A stretch of DNA of 64,000 nt, taken from assembly GCA_003024785.1 (NCBI GenBank), contig PUQB01000374.1, positions 1 to 64,000 on the forward strand. The letters run 5' to 3'. Below are positions 35,958 to 48,769 of this stretch, piece after piece (position 1 is the first letter of the stretch; the number at the start of each line of letters is the position of its first letter). The notes beneath the pieces are model-generated. The model was not told the origin of the DNA. It ran no database searches and worked only from the letters and a program-made list of their open reading frames with translations. The position numbers were made by a program, and so were the translations under genes. Origin of the DNA: Selaginella tamariscina (taxonomy: Eukaryota > Streptophyta > Lycopodiopsida > Selaginellales > Selaginellaceae).

Positions 35958-37290
35958 CCAAGGTTTATCAGCGAATCCTGCACTAACCCACTTAATAAAA
36001 GTTAGATAAAAAACATTAAAAAATTAAAAAATTAAATAGTGACTGCTAATCATGATTGAATGGTGATATTGAGAAACAAAACTACCAAAAAAATTGGTGG
36101 GATTCACTAGTGAACCTTAGCAATAAAACACTTGAAGAAAGTTGGATTTGAAACGTGAAATAACAAAAGACCACTTGACAATCACGATTCTCATGCTAGC
36201 CAAGGCCCAAGGCACAGACAAACATAACTACCAAAAACTATGTGGAGTTTGCCAACAAACTCCACATGAAAGAAATTCATAAGGAATAAATTTGTTGTAA
36301 AACAATGAAATAATGTCAATTTGATTGTAAGTGTACTCATCATTTATACACAGAAAAAACTATAATATGTTAAGGTTCACTAGCAAACCTCATATAAACC
36401 AACATCAAGAGACCCTCATATATGATTACCACATAGGAAAAAACATGGATTTTTCAAACATTTTTATAATGACAAAAAAATTTACTCATTGCAAAAAACA
36501 CTTGGGTTCACTGGCAAACCCCAATAACAACTACATTCAATTGGCAGAAATATGAAAGTACTGCGAATTAGTGTTGGAGTTATTCAACAAACCCCAACAA
36601 AAACTATAAAACATTGCAAAAATCACTAGGGTACCCCAACAAAAACTTCAATGTAATGTTAAAAGGTTAAACATTGTGCAATAAACTCATGGGATTCATT
36701 AAAGAATCCCAATAAAAAATTCATGTTAATGTTAAAATTTTAAAAACACTACAAAAATCTTATTGAGTTCATTGGTGAATCCCAATCAAAAATACATGTT
36801 AATGTTAAATTTTTAAAACAATGCAAAAAACACATGGGATTTACCAAGAAACCACAATGAAAAATATATTCCAATTATTTAAACACATTGCATAAATCCC
36901 ATGGGGTTTGCAAGTGAACCCCAATGAAAACAACACTTTACTAGCAGAAAGTTAAACACTCCCTTTCGAAAAAACCATGAGTTCATTGGCAAACCAAATA
37001 AAACAAACATACTAATGTTAAAAAAATTAAAACAATGTAAAAGAACCCATGGGTTCGCAACATTTACAATAAATTCATGGGGTTTACCGGCAAATTATAA
37101 ATGAAAAAACTAATGCAATCGAAAACAAGTTTCTATGGGGTTTATTGGCGAACCTCACATGAAACAACCATCATACCAGCAAACAAGCAGATGAATCAAT
37201 TGTAGTGGTTCGTCAACAAACCCTTGGAATCATTTTTGTCCTTGGGCAAAACACCAGTGGGATTTGCAAAACCCATAGAAAGAAATTAAT
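35958..37290. repeat. Degenerate tandem array of about 70-bp hairpin units
   Basis: About 16 recognisable units contain a short inverted repeat of the type ATGGGGTTC-N5-GAACCCCAAT. Examples start near 36504, 36575, 36693, 36764, 36836, 36903, 36977, 37051 and 37137. Between hairpins the spacer TGTTAATGTTAAAATTTTAA recurs. The period is about 66-75 bp, with early units spaced about 130-146 bp (double). The stem is conserved better than the sequence between units. Confidence 0.8.
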
Positions 37291-38155
37291 GTGAAAGTCA
37301 AACCCAGAAACAAAATGCACAAATGGAATGAGATTTCAAACTCTTAGTGGTTACCATCTCAATTCATTTAGAAGACATGGACATAAACAACACATACTGT
37401 TTTCCTTTTTTCTCCACTTGGACTCGAGCAAAATAATAATGAGAGACTTCAGAAGGATGGAGTCAGTTCCTGCTGAAGATTCAATTTCCAAAGTTTCCTC
37501 CATCTACACTAATAGTCAATTCACAACGAGTGCATGTAAAATGGAAGATATAAGAGATTTACCTTCAAGACATTTAGATTTGAATGAGATACTACAAATA
37601 CAAAAAATAATGGATCTACAATCTATCAAATAAGAGAAAATAGCTGTAAATAACCACAGAAAAGAAAATTTGTAAATCACGAACTATTCTGTGAGGAACT
37701 TGGTAGAGCCTTGCTATACTGCCTATGCCCTTTATTTATAGTGGCAAGCATGTGGCAGCTTACGGAGAGATGTTGCATCAACATGACATAGGAATATTCT
37801 TACAGTGGCAAAAAATAAAGGGTTATTATAACAATCATATTAATTGTATTAAACCAAAAACTATAGAAATTGGTTTTATAAATGTATACATCGTGCTGTA
37901 ATGTTAAAACCCCAAGGATAACATTCCCAACCCTATATACCAAGGGTTCCTCAAAAATGGGGTCTCGATCGCTTTGAAAGGGTTCCCGGGGTCTCAGTTA
38001 CTTCTGAAGATGCAGATTTTTTGAAAGCGTGGTGAATGTTACACACCATTGTTCAAATAATAAAAAGGGAAATAGGATTAACCTTTTAAAACCTTGAAAA
38101 AATATCGATTAAGTAAATATACTCACAAAAAGAAAGGCCTGGGTGATCTCAAGAA
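37291..38155. other. Intergenic, no gene seen
   Basis: Contains a plus-strand open frame at 37328-37633 with no recognisable motif and low-complexity composition. I see no support for a gene. Confidence 0.5.
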
Positions 38156-38159
38156 ACAC

Positions 38160-38410
38160 TGGCTTTCCGTACTCTTTGTACAACTTAAGTGCGCTATAGT
38201 GCACACTCTTGAGCACCTCTGACTTGTTGACAACACTGAAGTCCAACGAACGCAGTCTTCTCCTTGAATATGGGCATGACACGCCGATATGTTTGTGTTC
38301 TTTCTACGTATTCCACGGTTTCCTTGATCTTCTTTGCAGTGTACTTGATAGTGTTTATGTTCTGCGCAGTCCTCAGGTTAGAAGGAGGCACATCGTCAGG
38401 CATAAACATC
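38160..38410 (-). pseudogene. Coding remnant, unidentified
   Basis: The minus strand reads MFMPDDVPPSNLRTAQNINT, KIKETVEYVERTQTYRR, then after a frame change near 38255 SLDFSVVNKSEVLK and KEYGKPVFLEITQAF. It ends at a GTGAGTAT donor near 38140. The charged, non-repetitive wording suggests a former exon. I do not recognise the family. Confidence 0.4.
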
Positions 38411-38953
38411 TTAGTAACTGCTGGAAGAAGTCCCTGTCTAATCCTTGTAACCCAACAAGCCTATTACAAACCGGAAACATACTCCTAATAAGTGATTAAA
38501 TCTGTAGTCGAAAATGTTACGGAAATGTTTAATTATTAATTTAATTATTAGTTTATTAATTATTAATTTAATTTAATTATTAATTCGTAACATTTTTTTA
38601 CTACGGCATATACACTGCTCCTAATTAATTTTAAACACCATTGATATTTATTGCAGCAACCATCAGATAAGATATATGACAATATACTTTCTATATAGAA
38701 TTTCCGCGCTGTGGGAGAGATTTGATCGCAGGAATCGGTGATCTTTCATGTAGGAAATCAATAATCCCAGCTTTCGGACTTTCTTAGAGGACTGGTAGAT
38801 TTTGGCACGATTTCAGCTTGAATTCATAGGTTTCAGGCGGCAAAGCAGCGACTGGATTTTCAGCTGTGATACCAACTGATATGTTCCGCAAAGTCACTAG
38901 TATCACCAAGTCTCACTCATATACACACACACTCACGTGTGCGTGTGTTGCAG

Positions 38954-39830
38954 AAGAGAGGATGACGGATCTGATTTCTTGATTGTGAAGTTGTATGAAG
39001 CAAACTGGATGGATCTGGCTAAGAAGGGATATGTTGACAAAGTTCAGTGGAGAGAGAGAGAGAGAGTCAACTTCTAAACATGTTAAAGCTTTAACAAGAG
39101 ACATATATACATGTGCATGTGCATGTGTATGATTGTATTAACAGTGCAATTATGCAGTTATTTTCTGTGATGAACTCGAACAAGTTTCATGCTTGCGAGT
39201 TCCTCATACAGTAACATGAAACGAGATTATAGTTTCTCGATCGGATAACCTCTTTGTTATAAAGGAGTACGCCATCAAGCTGAAGAAACCTTTCATATAT
39301 GGTTCTACAAGGTATATACAGTGTGTGTGTTTGCATACACGTGTGTGCATTTGTGTATATAATAGTGTGCTTGTTTTTTCAGCCACGCGTTCTAAAGACA
39401 TTAAAAGGGAAAGGCTTTACCGTGTTCGTGTACATTTTTATGTATCCACACACACATGCATATACGTTAACTGCGTGGGAGATAATTCTATTGATATACC
39501 CGAAGCAAATGTGATCGTACAAATGTCCTCACATGGTGGGATGGGACGTATTCTAAGGGCTAAAGAGGGAAACCCTAGGATCGTGTAAAAGGTGGCTATG
39601 ATGGTTTCTTTTACTCACTGGTCTCAACAGATACACAGGTGTGTGCGTGCGTGCGTGTTCTATGGGGTCGATACATAGATGTGCGTGTGTGTCTCGCATA
39701 TATGTATATAAATGGTATTTTCTTGCAGGAGATGTATTTACTTCTAAAAGGCATCAGTTGCTAGTCGAGCAGGGGTGCAGTTTCAAAGTTAGGATTGTTT
39801 AGAAGATCGGCTGGCGCTCCTCTCTAGGGA
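38954..39830 (+). pseudogene. XPB/ERCC3 helicase C-terminal pseudogene
   Basis: Exon-like blocks match the C-terminal helicase half of XPB, the TFIIH DNA translocase used in transcription initiation and nucleotide excision repair. They are: 38954-39050 (FLIVKLYEANWMDLAKKGY), 39167-39311 (MNSNKFHACEFLIQ, a stop, then SDNLFVIKEYAIKLKKPFIYG), 39460-39580 (VGDNSIDIPEANVIVQMSS), 39595-39638 (FFYSLVSTDTQ) and 39729-39815. Splice-like borders remain (GTATAT, TTTTTTCAG, TTGCAG). Two stops, scrambled sequence after IYGST and loss of about 9 codons between SSHGG and GRILRAK, where motif VI lies, show it is dead. The N-terminal half and DEAH box are not present upstream. Confidence 0.85.
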
Positions 39831-40823
39831 CTATGTATGATATGTACCTCCATACATACACATATCACATACTACACACGCGTGTTAAAGACAAAGCAAG
39901 ATACCCATGACAATGTAAAGGCCCCTTGCCACACAGGGACTCATATATATATATATATATACACAACACCACGTATATACATATGTATACACACAATATG
40001 TATGAGTAAAGTTTAAGTATTGTTGTTAATAGTAGTGGAGATGGAACTAACAAGAAACACAAGAGGCACCACTTATTCAATAAAAAATTTCTAGGTGGTT
40101 TTTAAAACTATATATATATATATAAAAGTTCAATGTGTTACTTCATGTTTATGTACATGCCTGTATTTGTTATGGTTAAAACAATATACTTGAAGTATAT
40201 AGTTTCATGGAGTTTATACACCCAACTTAATCATTGCTTCGTAAAGATGTAAAACCCTTAATTATGTGATGCCTTGGGCAAACGAGCTTTTTAATATTAT
40301 ATTAATAATTTTTATTATAGCTTTAATACAACACTTAAATATTTAGTTAAACGTATATTGATATGTGTACATGTGCACGACAGAAGTGTCTATGTACATG
40401 CATACATTCATGCCGACTACATTTATGCATGTCATCTACGTCATAATGTGTCTGTATATACAACGTCATATGTATATGCACCACGCATATATATCACAAG
40501 CGTGAAAGTTTAACAAAGATAAATCTAGTATATTTATGTGTATATATATATATGTGTGTGTGTGTATGCGTGTATATATATCTATGCAGACACAATTGTA
40601 TGTCTATGGACATATGTAAATGCTCATATCAATATATACATAATGTATTCCTTGTAATTAGTGGAAGTATATAACAATGTCTCATTAAGCATTTTACACA
40701 CACACGTACATGTGCGTGTGTGTGTGTGGAGAGAGAGAGAGAGAGAGAGAGCATTTTGTATCATACCTCAATAAGAATAGCAAGGTCCAGCTAATATGAA
40801 AAAAAAATATATAGTTTATATGC

Positions 40824-40854
<31 letters not shown>

Positions 40855-42800
40855 GAGAGAAAAGAAAAAAAAAAACAGGAAAAGAACTACAGTTTATGTA
40901 ATAAGATTTGTAATGTTTGCGTTATTTAAATAACATGTTATTTAAGGTGTTAAAGCTACATCATATTAAGTAGCATTACGTGTTTACGTTTATTATTGAA
41001 ATAACAATGTAATATGTATAAATTTAATATATATCAACATATATGTGTTTTAAGTCTATGTATGTGTTAAACCAGAAGATTATCCTCCTTTTGGAATTTA
41101 TATATGTAATATGTATAAACTTCATATATATCAACATATATGTGTTTTAAATATGTTATACACACAAACTCTATTGAATACATAATCATTGTATGAGATT
41201 ATTATTTTAAAGTATAATACATATTTTAAATGTGTGTGTGTGTGTGTGCTGTGGATGCAAACTATGTGTGAAACATAAAACACGAATCTAACAGTTTCAC
41301 ATGTTATTAAGCTTTTATATAAATGACTTCTATTTACGGCTTGTTTATTATAAATATAATTAAGTACCATAATAAAATGTTTTACGTTTAAAATAAACAT
41401 TGAACTCATGCGGATGGTTCACGGTGATAACTATGCACATGATAAAATATTCTCCAGAACTTATCAAACTAAAAGTAAAATATTTTATTAAGTTGAAATT
41501 ACCAATAGATTTAATAAAAAACACTTAATGTGATATGCTTTCATTTAAAACATTATCAGTTTTTAATAAATATCAAAGGTAAAAAAAAAAATGCATCTCT
41601 TTCAAGGTCCTTCAGACTTCTTACGTTCCACGTTATTTCTTATCCATATTATAACACGCCATATCGCCTTCAATATGATGGTAAAGAAAACTGTTGCAAG
41701 TACGCCAACAATTAATATTAATCCCCAATTGGAATTCATTTACAAGGGAAAATCTGTCCTATTTACAAATATAACCTCGGAAGTTTTATATTTACATATA
41801 TATACCTTGAAACTTTGAATTTAAAAACGTCATGCGCTTCAACATCAAAATAAAATATACTTTTAACAATTAATAATCTTTAGATCTCATTAGCATTTAC
41901 TAACATTTGATTGTTTATGATATTTATATGCACACACTATTTTCATTTCACATTTTTAAAATTAAATTCATATATTTAATTAATTATTGTAATATAAAAA
42001 ACTGAAATATAATCAAGTTTTAAATTGAAGTTTATGTATGTAAATAGATGTAATTTTCTTCTACGCCAATTAAAAATATTTTATATATAGTGAATAAAAC
42101 CAAAATGGTGTATAGTGTGACCATAGTATATAATAACTCACCTATATACAATATAGGAGGTACTACCAAACCAAAATATATATAGATTTATATATAAGAG
42201 TTTGTCCGATTGCAAAATAATTTACATATTAAAATTTAAAATTTAAATTAAAATACTTAAATATGCATTTGAAAAAGAATTAAGTTTATATAAATCTACA
42301 ATACATGTTTAAATTTATATATTATGTATGGTTATAATTTACTAGTTAAAATTCATTATTTGTAATCTAGGTTTTAATTTAAATCGATTTTAAAAGTTAA
42401 AATTTTAAATTAAAGATTTTATAGAGCAAAGTCGCACATTATATATTTGAAATAATTATTATCATTTATTATTTATTATTATAAGGATCCCGTGACAACT
42501 AACAAGACAGACACTAAAAGGATAGTAAACTCGATATAACTCCAGTATTTTTAAATTATCTTAATTATAAAATTAATCATAAAATAAATATTTTTAATAA
42601 CTTCTGGAATATATTATGCTTAACTTATATATTATCCAAATGCATTAAATTTAAAAGAAAATATTAAAATGTCAATTTTTTTTTCTAAAATTGGTGTTTT
42701 ATATATTTAAAGAGAATAAACCCACTCCATATATGTGTAAGTTTCCCACTCGCCAACACAAGCATTACATTTTGATAAATTTTAGGGTAAGCATTAGGGT
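39831..42800. other. AT-rich intergenic region with microsatellites
   Basis: Contains (TA)n near 39948-39962 and 40543-40552, (GT)n near 40554-40566, a (CA)n/(GT)n/(GA)n cluster at 40696-40752 and an A-rich run at 40798-40876. The stretch TATATCAACATATATGTGTTTTAA occurs twice (about 41029 and 41127). No gene was recognised. Confidence 0.7.
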
Positions 42801-42812
42801 TTGCTCGAAGCA

Positions 42813-42923
42813 ATGGCTATGGCGGTAGCGCCTTGCCTGGCTGTGGCGATGGTGCTCACCTTTCTGGTCGGTGTGTCTTCGTCCACAATGGCGCCTGCTC
42901 TGATCTGGTCCAATCTCGGGTTA

Positions 42924-42956
<33 letters not shown>

Positions 42957-44397
42957 ATATTGATGCATGTTTATAGGTGTGATTCGCCAAAACGTGTTGA
43001 TTATCAGATCTCGAGTCCACAAACTGTCGCAGACAATGCGATCCAGCACTTCAATCAACTGGTAGTTAATCATACATTTACTTAATTGGTTAATTAACTA
43101 TTTCGTTTCTAGTGTTTTGATGCAGATGAAAATCATCCGAATATGCTCGTGGCATTTTGTGGTAGTGAGGTACTTGTTCAGCTAATATATATGTGTGTGT
43201 GTGTTATGTATATACATATATGTATAAATGTATGTCAGACGACAATCTACACAAATGTAATACTAAGTGAAAATGCACTCATGCAGGTCCGGTCTATGGA
43301 TCTTTCTAACGAGTTTTCATCCGATACTGTTGGTTTTCTTAAGGTAACACGCGCACAATACAAATGCATCAATGGATATTTATACTACTGTATGTGGTTC
43401 ATATTGTATAATAGTTCTTTCAAATATATAATACGGGACGCCATGTGTATTTTTATATATGTTTAAATGTAAATTAGTTAGCAATAGTCTTCTTTCTACA
43501 GAATGCGATCTCTTCTTCAAAGTCTTCTCAATCTTTTCCATACGTGAATAGCAAAGACGGGACTTCTATTTCCAACGAGCTGCTAAATACTCTTCAGAAG
43601 AACTTGCTAGTGAAATCAATGGCTTTCGGTTGTCCAGGAGGACGGTCTTTGACCTCCCTTGGTGACGAGGTAAAGTATAGTTGTTTATTATATTGCACTC
43701 CAGTATGAAAACTATTCATGAGACATATAATAATGCACTAAAGAACATTGATGTAACTATCCTGCTTGAGGATAAACCGAAGCTATTTCTTACAGGATTA
43801 CGCAAGTGATGCAAAGATAAGAGGCTTGATGGTGGTTTGTCTACCTCCTGGATCTGAAGGTACGTTTCGTCACACCTATACACAAGTTAAACAACTTATA
43901 TACATTAATGTAAGAGAAAACTTCTCTGTATGTTCTATGCCATCACACACACATACACACAACAGGTTATCTTGCAGGCAAGACTATTGCCAAAGTTTTG
44001 TCCACTCTGGAAAGCTCAGCCGTCGGATACGTCGCATTATACGCTTCAGATCCGTTCCCCGTGTTAAATCACCATGGTTTTAGCCACCGGCTACTACAGG
44101 AAACAAATGGGAGTTCATCCAGTAACACTAGTTCACCGTCCGGGAACGGAACGGATGCCACCTACTGTAATGAAGTCTGTCGAACCAAAGCCACAGTCTT
44201 GGAAGCCATCTTCGTGGTAAGTCTTACACATATACTCTGTGGTGTAAATTACTGTGTCATATATGAATTACATGTGTGTGCGTGTGTGTGGTTGATGTGT
44301 TAATACTGTACTTTCTTTGCAGACGATTGTACTGCTTATGATCCTGATATCGGGCTTGTGCTGCATGATGGGCATTTCAAACACCCATCAGGTATGA
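42813..44397 (+). CDS. Type-I membrane protein, VOA1/BIG1-like (V-ATPase accessory), 8 exons
   Basis: Exons 42813-42919, 42977-43061, 43113-43169, 43287-43343, 43502-43669, 43796-43859, 43966-44216 and 44323-44397 join in frame (864 bp, 287 residues). Residues 1-25 form a signal peptide (APCLAVAMVLTFLVGVSSS). A lumenal domain follows with a Ser/Asn/Gly-rich stretch rich in potential N-glycosylation sites (NGSSSSNTSSPSGNGT). A C-terminal membrane helix (TIVLLMILISGLCCMMGI) lies near residues 264-281. The layout, one lumenal domain plus a C-terminal helix with CMM, resembles the Voa1/BIG1 V-ATPase assembly factor; this naming is inference. The end is unsure: CATCAG|GTATGA may be a donor to a further exon, instead of stopping at the TGA at 44395-44397. 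GGGTTT/telo-like sequence precedes the ATG. Confidence 0.75.
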
Positions 44398-45540
44398 CAA
44401 GCCACATGATACATGAGCAGGTTTTTCTTGTACTATTATAATCTTTGTTTATAACTAATAAAGACTGGTGACTATTAAATTATTGATATAAAACTATTAA
44501 TTATGTTTAGTTATATGTATATGTGTATTATAGGGAAAATTACATAGAATATTACACCAAAATATAAGATTTTACCGTAAACAGATTATTTTCTAGTATA
44601 CTGTTAAATCATTAGATTAATATATATTTTAATTAAAATAAACAAGTAAATAATGCAATAAGTAAATCTTTATTAATTCTATAAAATACATAATTTAATC
44701 ACACGCATTAAATAATAATAAATAATTTACAAGCCGTTTAAGTTAAAACTTTGCTAATTTAATTTTTAAATATTTAATATTAAATTTTAGTTATCTTTTT
44801 TAAAATTGTTTTTGTATTTATGATTCTTAATTGTAATTGTTATTAAATCTTTTTGAAGTTTTCATGTAAATATGAGAGGGTATTATGTAAATACAATAAT
44901 AAAATTCGTTTATAATAATCAATTAGATGTTAATTTCTTATCAAACTAAAATATATTAAACACAAACGTAGGTACACATTAGTATGTATGTGTGTGTGTA
45001 TGTACACACACACACAATATATATATACATAGAGATACACACACACATATTTATATTTATTTATCTATAAGTTTACAAGTATTGATGTTGTTATATTGTC
45101 GGTTTAATCGGATGCATTGATATGTCTACACACACGTACACCACACGGCTTCCGTACGGCCGCGCGCGTTACAGAAGCTTCAGATCTGCGGGAAAATGCA
45201 GATCACGTGAGAAAAAAATGAAACTATAATTACCGGTATATATATATACATATATATACACTCGTATGTATACAGATGTATATATACCCACAAAACATAT
45301 TAATGTATATATACACACTGTATACGCATGAGCATAGCTTTTGCTTCCTTGGTTTATAAAAAATCAAGTTTAATTAACTGTGAAATTCACAATGTATAAT
45401 ACAGCTAAAATATATCTAGACATCTCTCACTCATATATATATATATGAAACCTGCTGTATAAAGTAAGACAAACAAACACACACACACAAGTCGAAAGAT
45501 GATGGTACACATTAAATACAATAAGCACACAGGGATAATA
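44398..45540. other. Intergenic between convergent genes
   Basis: AT-rich, with (GT)n/(CA)n blocks around 44990-45050 and a short GC patch near 45140-45175. It may hold the 3' UTR of the upstream gene. No additional coding sequence was recognised. Confidence 0.6.
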
Positions 45541-45544
45541 TTGT

Positions 45545-46420
45545 TCAAGGACTGGTAGTCTTCTGCAACTTTGGACTCCAAAAAGACGATGTAGTGCTTC
45601 TGGAAGGAGGCCCAAACTGTTGCCTGCCCCTCGACGGTGCAGCCACGTACTCGTATTCATCATCGCTCTCATCCCTGCCTTCCTGAAATCCCCAATCGCT
45701 GCTCTCAATATCATACCAAATAACAAGCACAGCCCCTACAAAACCATCAGTTAAATCTCTCTCCCTTTCCCTCCTCCCTCTCTCTCCCTCTCTCTCTCTC
45801 TGTCCCCTCCCTCTCTCTCTCTCTCTCCCGACTCTGAATGCTTTTATGTTAATAAGTACAATGGTGTGCGTATGTTGTGGTGTGTGTGAGAGAGAGAGAT
45901 GTTCTACAGTTACAAATACAAAGTTTATATAATGGTGTATTGCACATGTATAAGAATCAAGTATCAAACGCTTATTTAATACATAATACATTGTGACGTC
46001 ACCACACACAAGCACGCACGCACACACACACGCTTACCTCTAAAATAACAACAGTTAAAGCGATCCATTTGCAGAAACCAAAGTTGTGCTCAACAAAGCG
46101 TCTGATCCTGTGTACTTGGCCAGTGCTGTCTTTTGGAAAGTCCTAAAAACCAACATTCTTCAGTACAATAGATAAAAAATAGCCAAAACATATATTGTTA
46201 ACTCACTTGTTCCCAACTCTTGTCGAAAAAAATTGTTGCAGCCAGTGCTGCTTGAAGCACAAGAAACACTCCCATACATACAGAATACTGACAAAATAAA
46301 TAAATAAATAATCTCACTTATGCACAATATGTATATGTTATATACACAAACACACGTACTCAAAGAAAAAGCATGTCTCTGTTGATCTCTCTCTCTCTCT
46401 CTCTCTCTCTCCCCTCTCTC

Positions 46421-46461
<41 letters not shown>

Positions 46462-47520
46462 GACACACACACACACATAGAGAGAGAGAAAATCCTACAT
46501 GTCATGATAGAACACTGACACACACACACACACACATAGAGAGAGAGAAAATCCTACATGTCATGATAGAACACTGACACACACACACACACATGACAAA
46601 TCTCACTTATGCACAATATGTATATGTTCTATACACAAACACACGTATTTAAAGAAAAGCACTCATGTCTGTGTTTGGTGTGTGTGCGTGTGTGTGTCTC
46701 TCTCTATATATATATATAGAGAGAGAGAGACAGAGAATCCATCTCTGATTATATAGAGATAAAACACTCTCTCTCACACACACACACACATCACGCACAC
46801 ACACACACACACCACGAAATGCTTACACAGCAGAGACAGCATCCACTGGCGGCCTCAGCAGCGACGTATCCTGTGAAGGTAATAATGCAGACAAAAATAC
46901 CAACCCCCATGAACGCGTAGACAAACCTAAAAACACACAGGTGTCAGCACGAAACCCAACGAAGAACAAGTACTCAAAACTTGTATAGTGATTAAATAAC
47001 TAAGTTAAAAAGAGATATTAATTAATTTTCACGTGTTCTTCTCAGTAAAATCAGTCAAGGATATATATATATATATATATATATGTTTGTTTTTTTAATT
47101 ATTTGATGTTTATCTGGTGACCTTTAGTACTTCTTATATATATATATACCAGGACCTCCCCACGTGTCTCGTATGATAAGGAGCACGTAGATTGTATCTC
47201 ACACACACACACACACACATTTTTATGTGTAAATAATTCAATTATATGTACCCACATACATACATACACATACACAGGCACAAATACATACACATACACA
47301 GGCACACATATACATACACATACCAAGGAGTAGGGAGCTCGAAATTACGGAGACGAAGAGGTGAATCAATAAGAATCCGACGACCAGAATTCAATCCATG
47401 ATGTTCACCCTTGATCTTGTTGAGCATCCATACGGAGTAGATAATCATAGCCACTCCAATCACAAACAATAAGAGATTGAGGAACTTGAGAATCACCTGC
47501 AGACATCCCCGGAACCTCAT
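45545..47520 (-). CDS. Tetraspanin, TOM2A-type, 5 exons
   Basis: Exons 47520-47324, 46926-46827, 46287-46207, 46142-46038 and 45735-45545. Four membrane segments: [18 protein letters not shown] (exon 1), [18 protein letters not shown] (exon 2, followed by the cysteine cluster GCCLCC), [20 protein letters not shown] (exons 2-3) and [13 protein letters not shown] (exon 5). The short loop between helices 3 and 4 ([13 protein letters not shown], then [13 protein letters not shown]) and the cytosolic [13 protein letters not shown] tail match the plant TOM2A/tetraspanin-19/20 group, tonoplast/endomembrane proteins that scaffold membrane complexes. Total length is 674 bp, one base short of a multiple of three. 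The frame slips near 45684, between the fourth helix and the DESDDEY tail, where a one-base deletion is the simplest reading. Confidence 0.85.
46300..46660. repeat. Segmental duplications inside tetraspanin intron 2
   Basis: A unit of about 60 bp (ATAGAGAGAGAGAAAATCCT, TGTCATGATAGAACACTGAC) occurs twice in tandem at about 46466-46585. A second unit (TCTCACTTATGCACAATATG) at about 46312 recurs at about 46602. (CT)n and (CA)n runs flank both. The intron has grown by local duplication. Confidence 0.85.
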
Positions 47521-48500
47521 TCCTCCCCCAGATCTGCCTTTTCCTAAAAATTAGCCAACTGTGATTAATCCTAATTACATAAAATTAAGGTTAACCTTTA
47601 AACATAATACACACGAGATTCATGCATATGTGAATATATACCGTATTCGATGATTCGCAGAATTCTTCAATTCATACCATGTATTGCATTTTGCTCCTGT
47701 GGTTTAATAAATTATTTATTTATATTGAAAAAAAAAAATATAAACTATAGTATAATAACATTTTGGACATATATCTGTCCTTTTTCTTACATATACATAT
47801 ATATTATGTTAGATGTGTTTCACTTTCGGACACACAACATATATCCACACACTGAATGGATCTCTATTGTTCATCCTCTATTTAAACAAACTTTTAAATA
47901 TGCAATAAAACACATACATATATACACACACACTCGTACACACACGCATATGCACGCGCATGCATATTAAAGTATAAATACAACAAAAAATCGATAACAG
48001 TTAAATGAAAACTCACGCAGACGCTTATAAATACGTATATATCTGTATACTACAGCGAAAGATAACGGGTTTGAGAAGCATGAAAGTCAAATATTCATTT
48101 TTTATTTTTTTTATATTAATTTTTGAAATGGAACTATGAATAATTAAAACTTAAACCTGAAATAAAATACATATACTTTTAATATATATTGCGTCATCAA
48201 TTTAAATTGCTAGCTTTCGAATAGCATTTAAATTTAATAAACTGTATATAATGTTAGTATTTTGTCTATTTCATCAAATAATGGTTAAAAATATATCGTA
48301 TTCACGATGATTACGCATGCACATGCGTAGCCATGAGGTAAAGCATATACTATGACATTGTGTTGATACCATGTACGCTACATGTTTTAAAATAATTTAT
48401 ACATATCAAAACACACACACACACACACACACATATAAAATCCTCAGTCGAGTGAAAATATAGCAAATGAGGTGTATTCTAAAATAAAGCTACGAAGACG
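47521..48500. other. 5' flank of tetraspanin gene, no other gene seen
   Basis: AT-rich with microsatellites (e.g. CA run at 48411-48431). It would contain the tetraspanin promoter. No distinct motif stands out. Confidence 0.5.
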
Positions 48501-48514
48501 ACATATTCATATTG

Positions 48515-48725
48515 AATCATGTCATCCAAATGTATGGCAAATGTGGGGGAGTGGAACAAGCAAGGGATAATGCATATACTCAACGACTTCTCATGGGCTT
48601 GTATGTTCTTTGCATATACCCAAAATGGGCATCTATACAATAAACAAGAACACCGTCGTCCAGAACAACGTGCTGCATCTCCCGACCTTGATGTGAATCG
48701 CGACTCATTGATAATATATCATATG
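48515..48725. pseudogene. PPR-repeat scraps in both orientations
   Basis: Plus strand near 48530-48570 reads MYGKCGGVEQARD, a classical PPR segment. Minus strand at about 48690-48610 reads QGREMQHVVLDDGVLVYCID, which resembles the neighbouring PPR wording. The two pieces point in opposite directions, so this is a rearranged relic of a PPR gene. Confidence 0.45.
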
Positions 48726-48769
48726 ACCAACTAAAACCAATTCGGAGGTGATGCACGCCGGAACAAGAA

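Noticed and set aside
36097..37290. CRISPR-like regular repeats
   Set aside because: Units are contiguous and degenerate with no unique spacers, in a plant nuclear context; a tandem hairpin array explains them.
37328..37633. 101-codon open frame on the plus strand
   Set aside because: No motif, no splice context and low-complexity composition next to the hairpin array; likely chance.
47650..47970. Tyr/His-rich frame ending in repeated HTH wording (also 43143-43466, 46160-46474, 55468-55713)
   Set aside because: Translations of TA and CA microsatellites and flanking introns.
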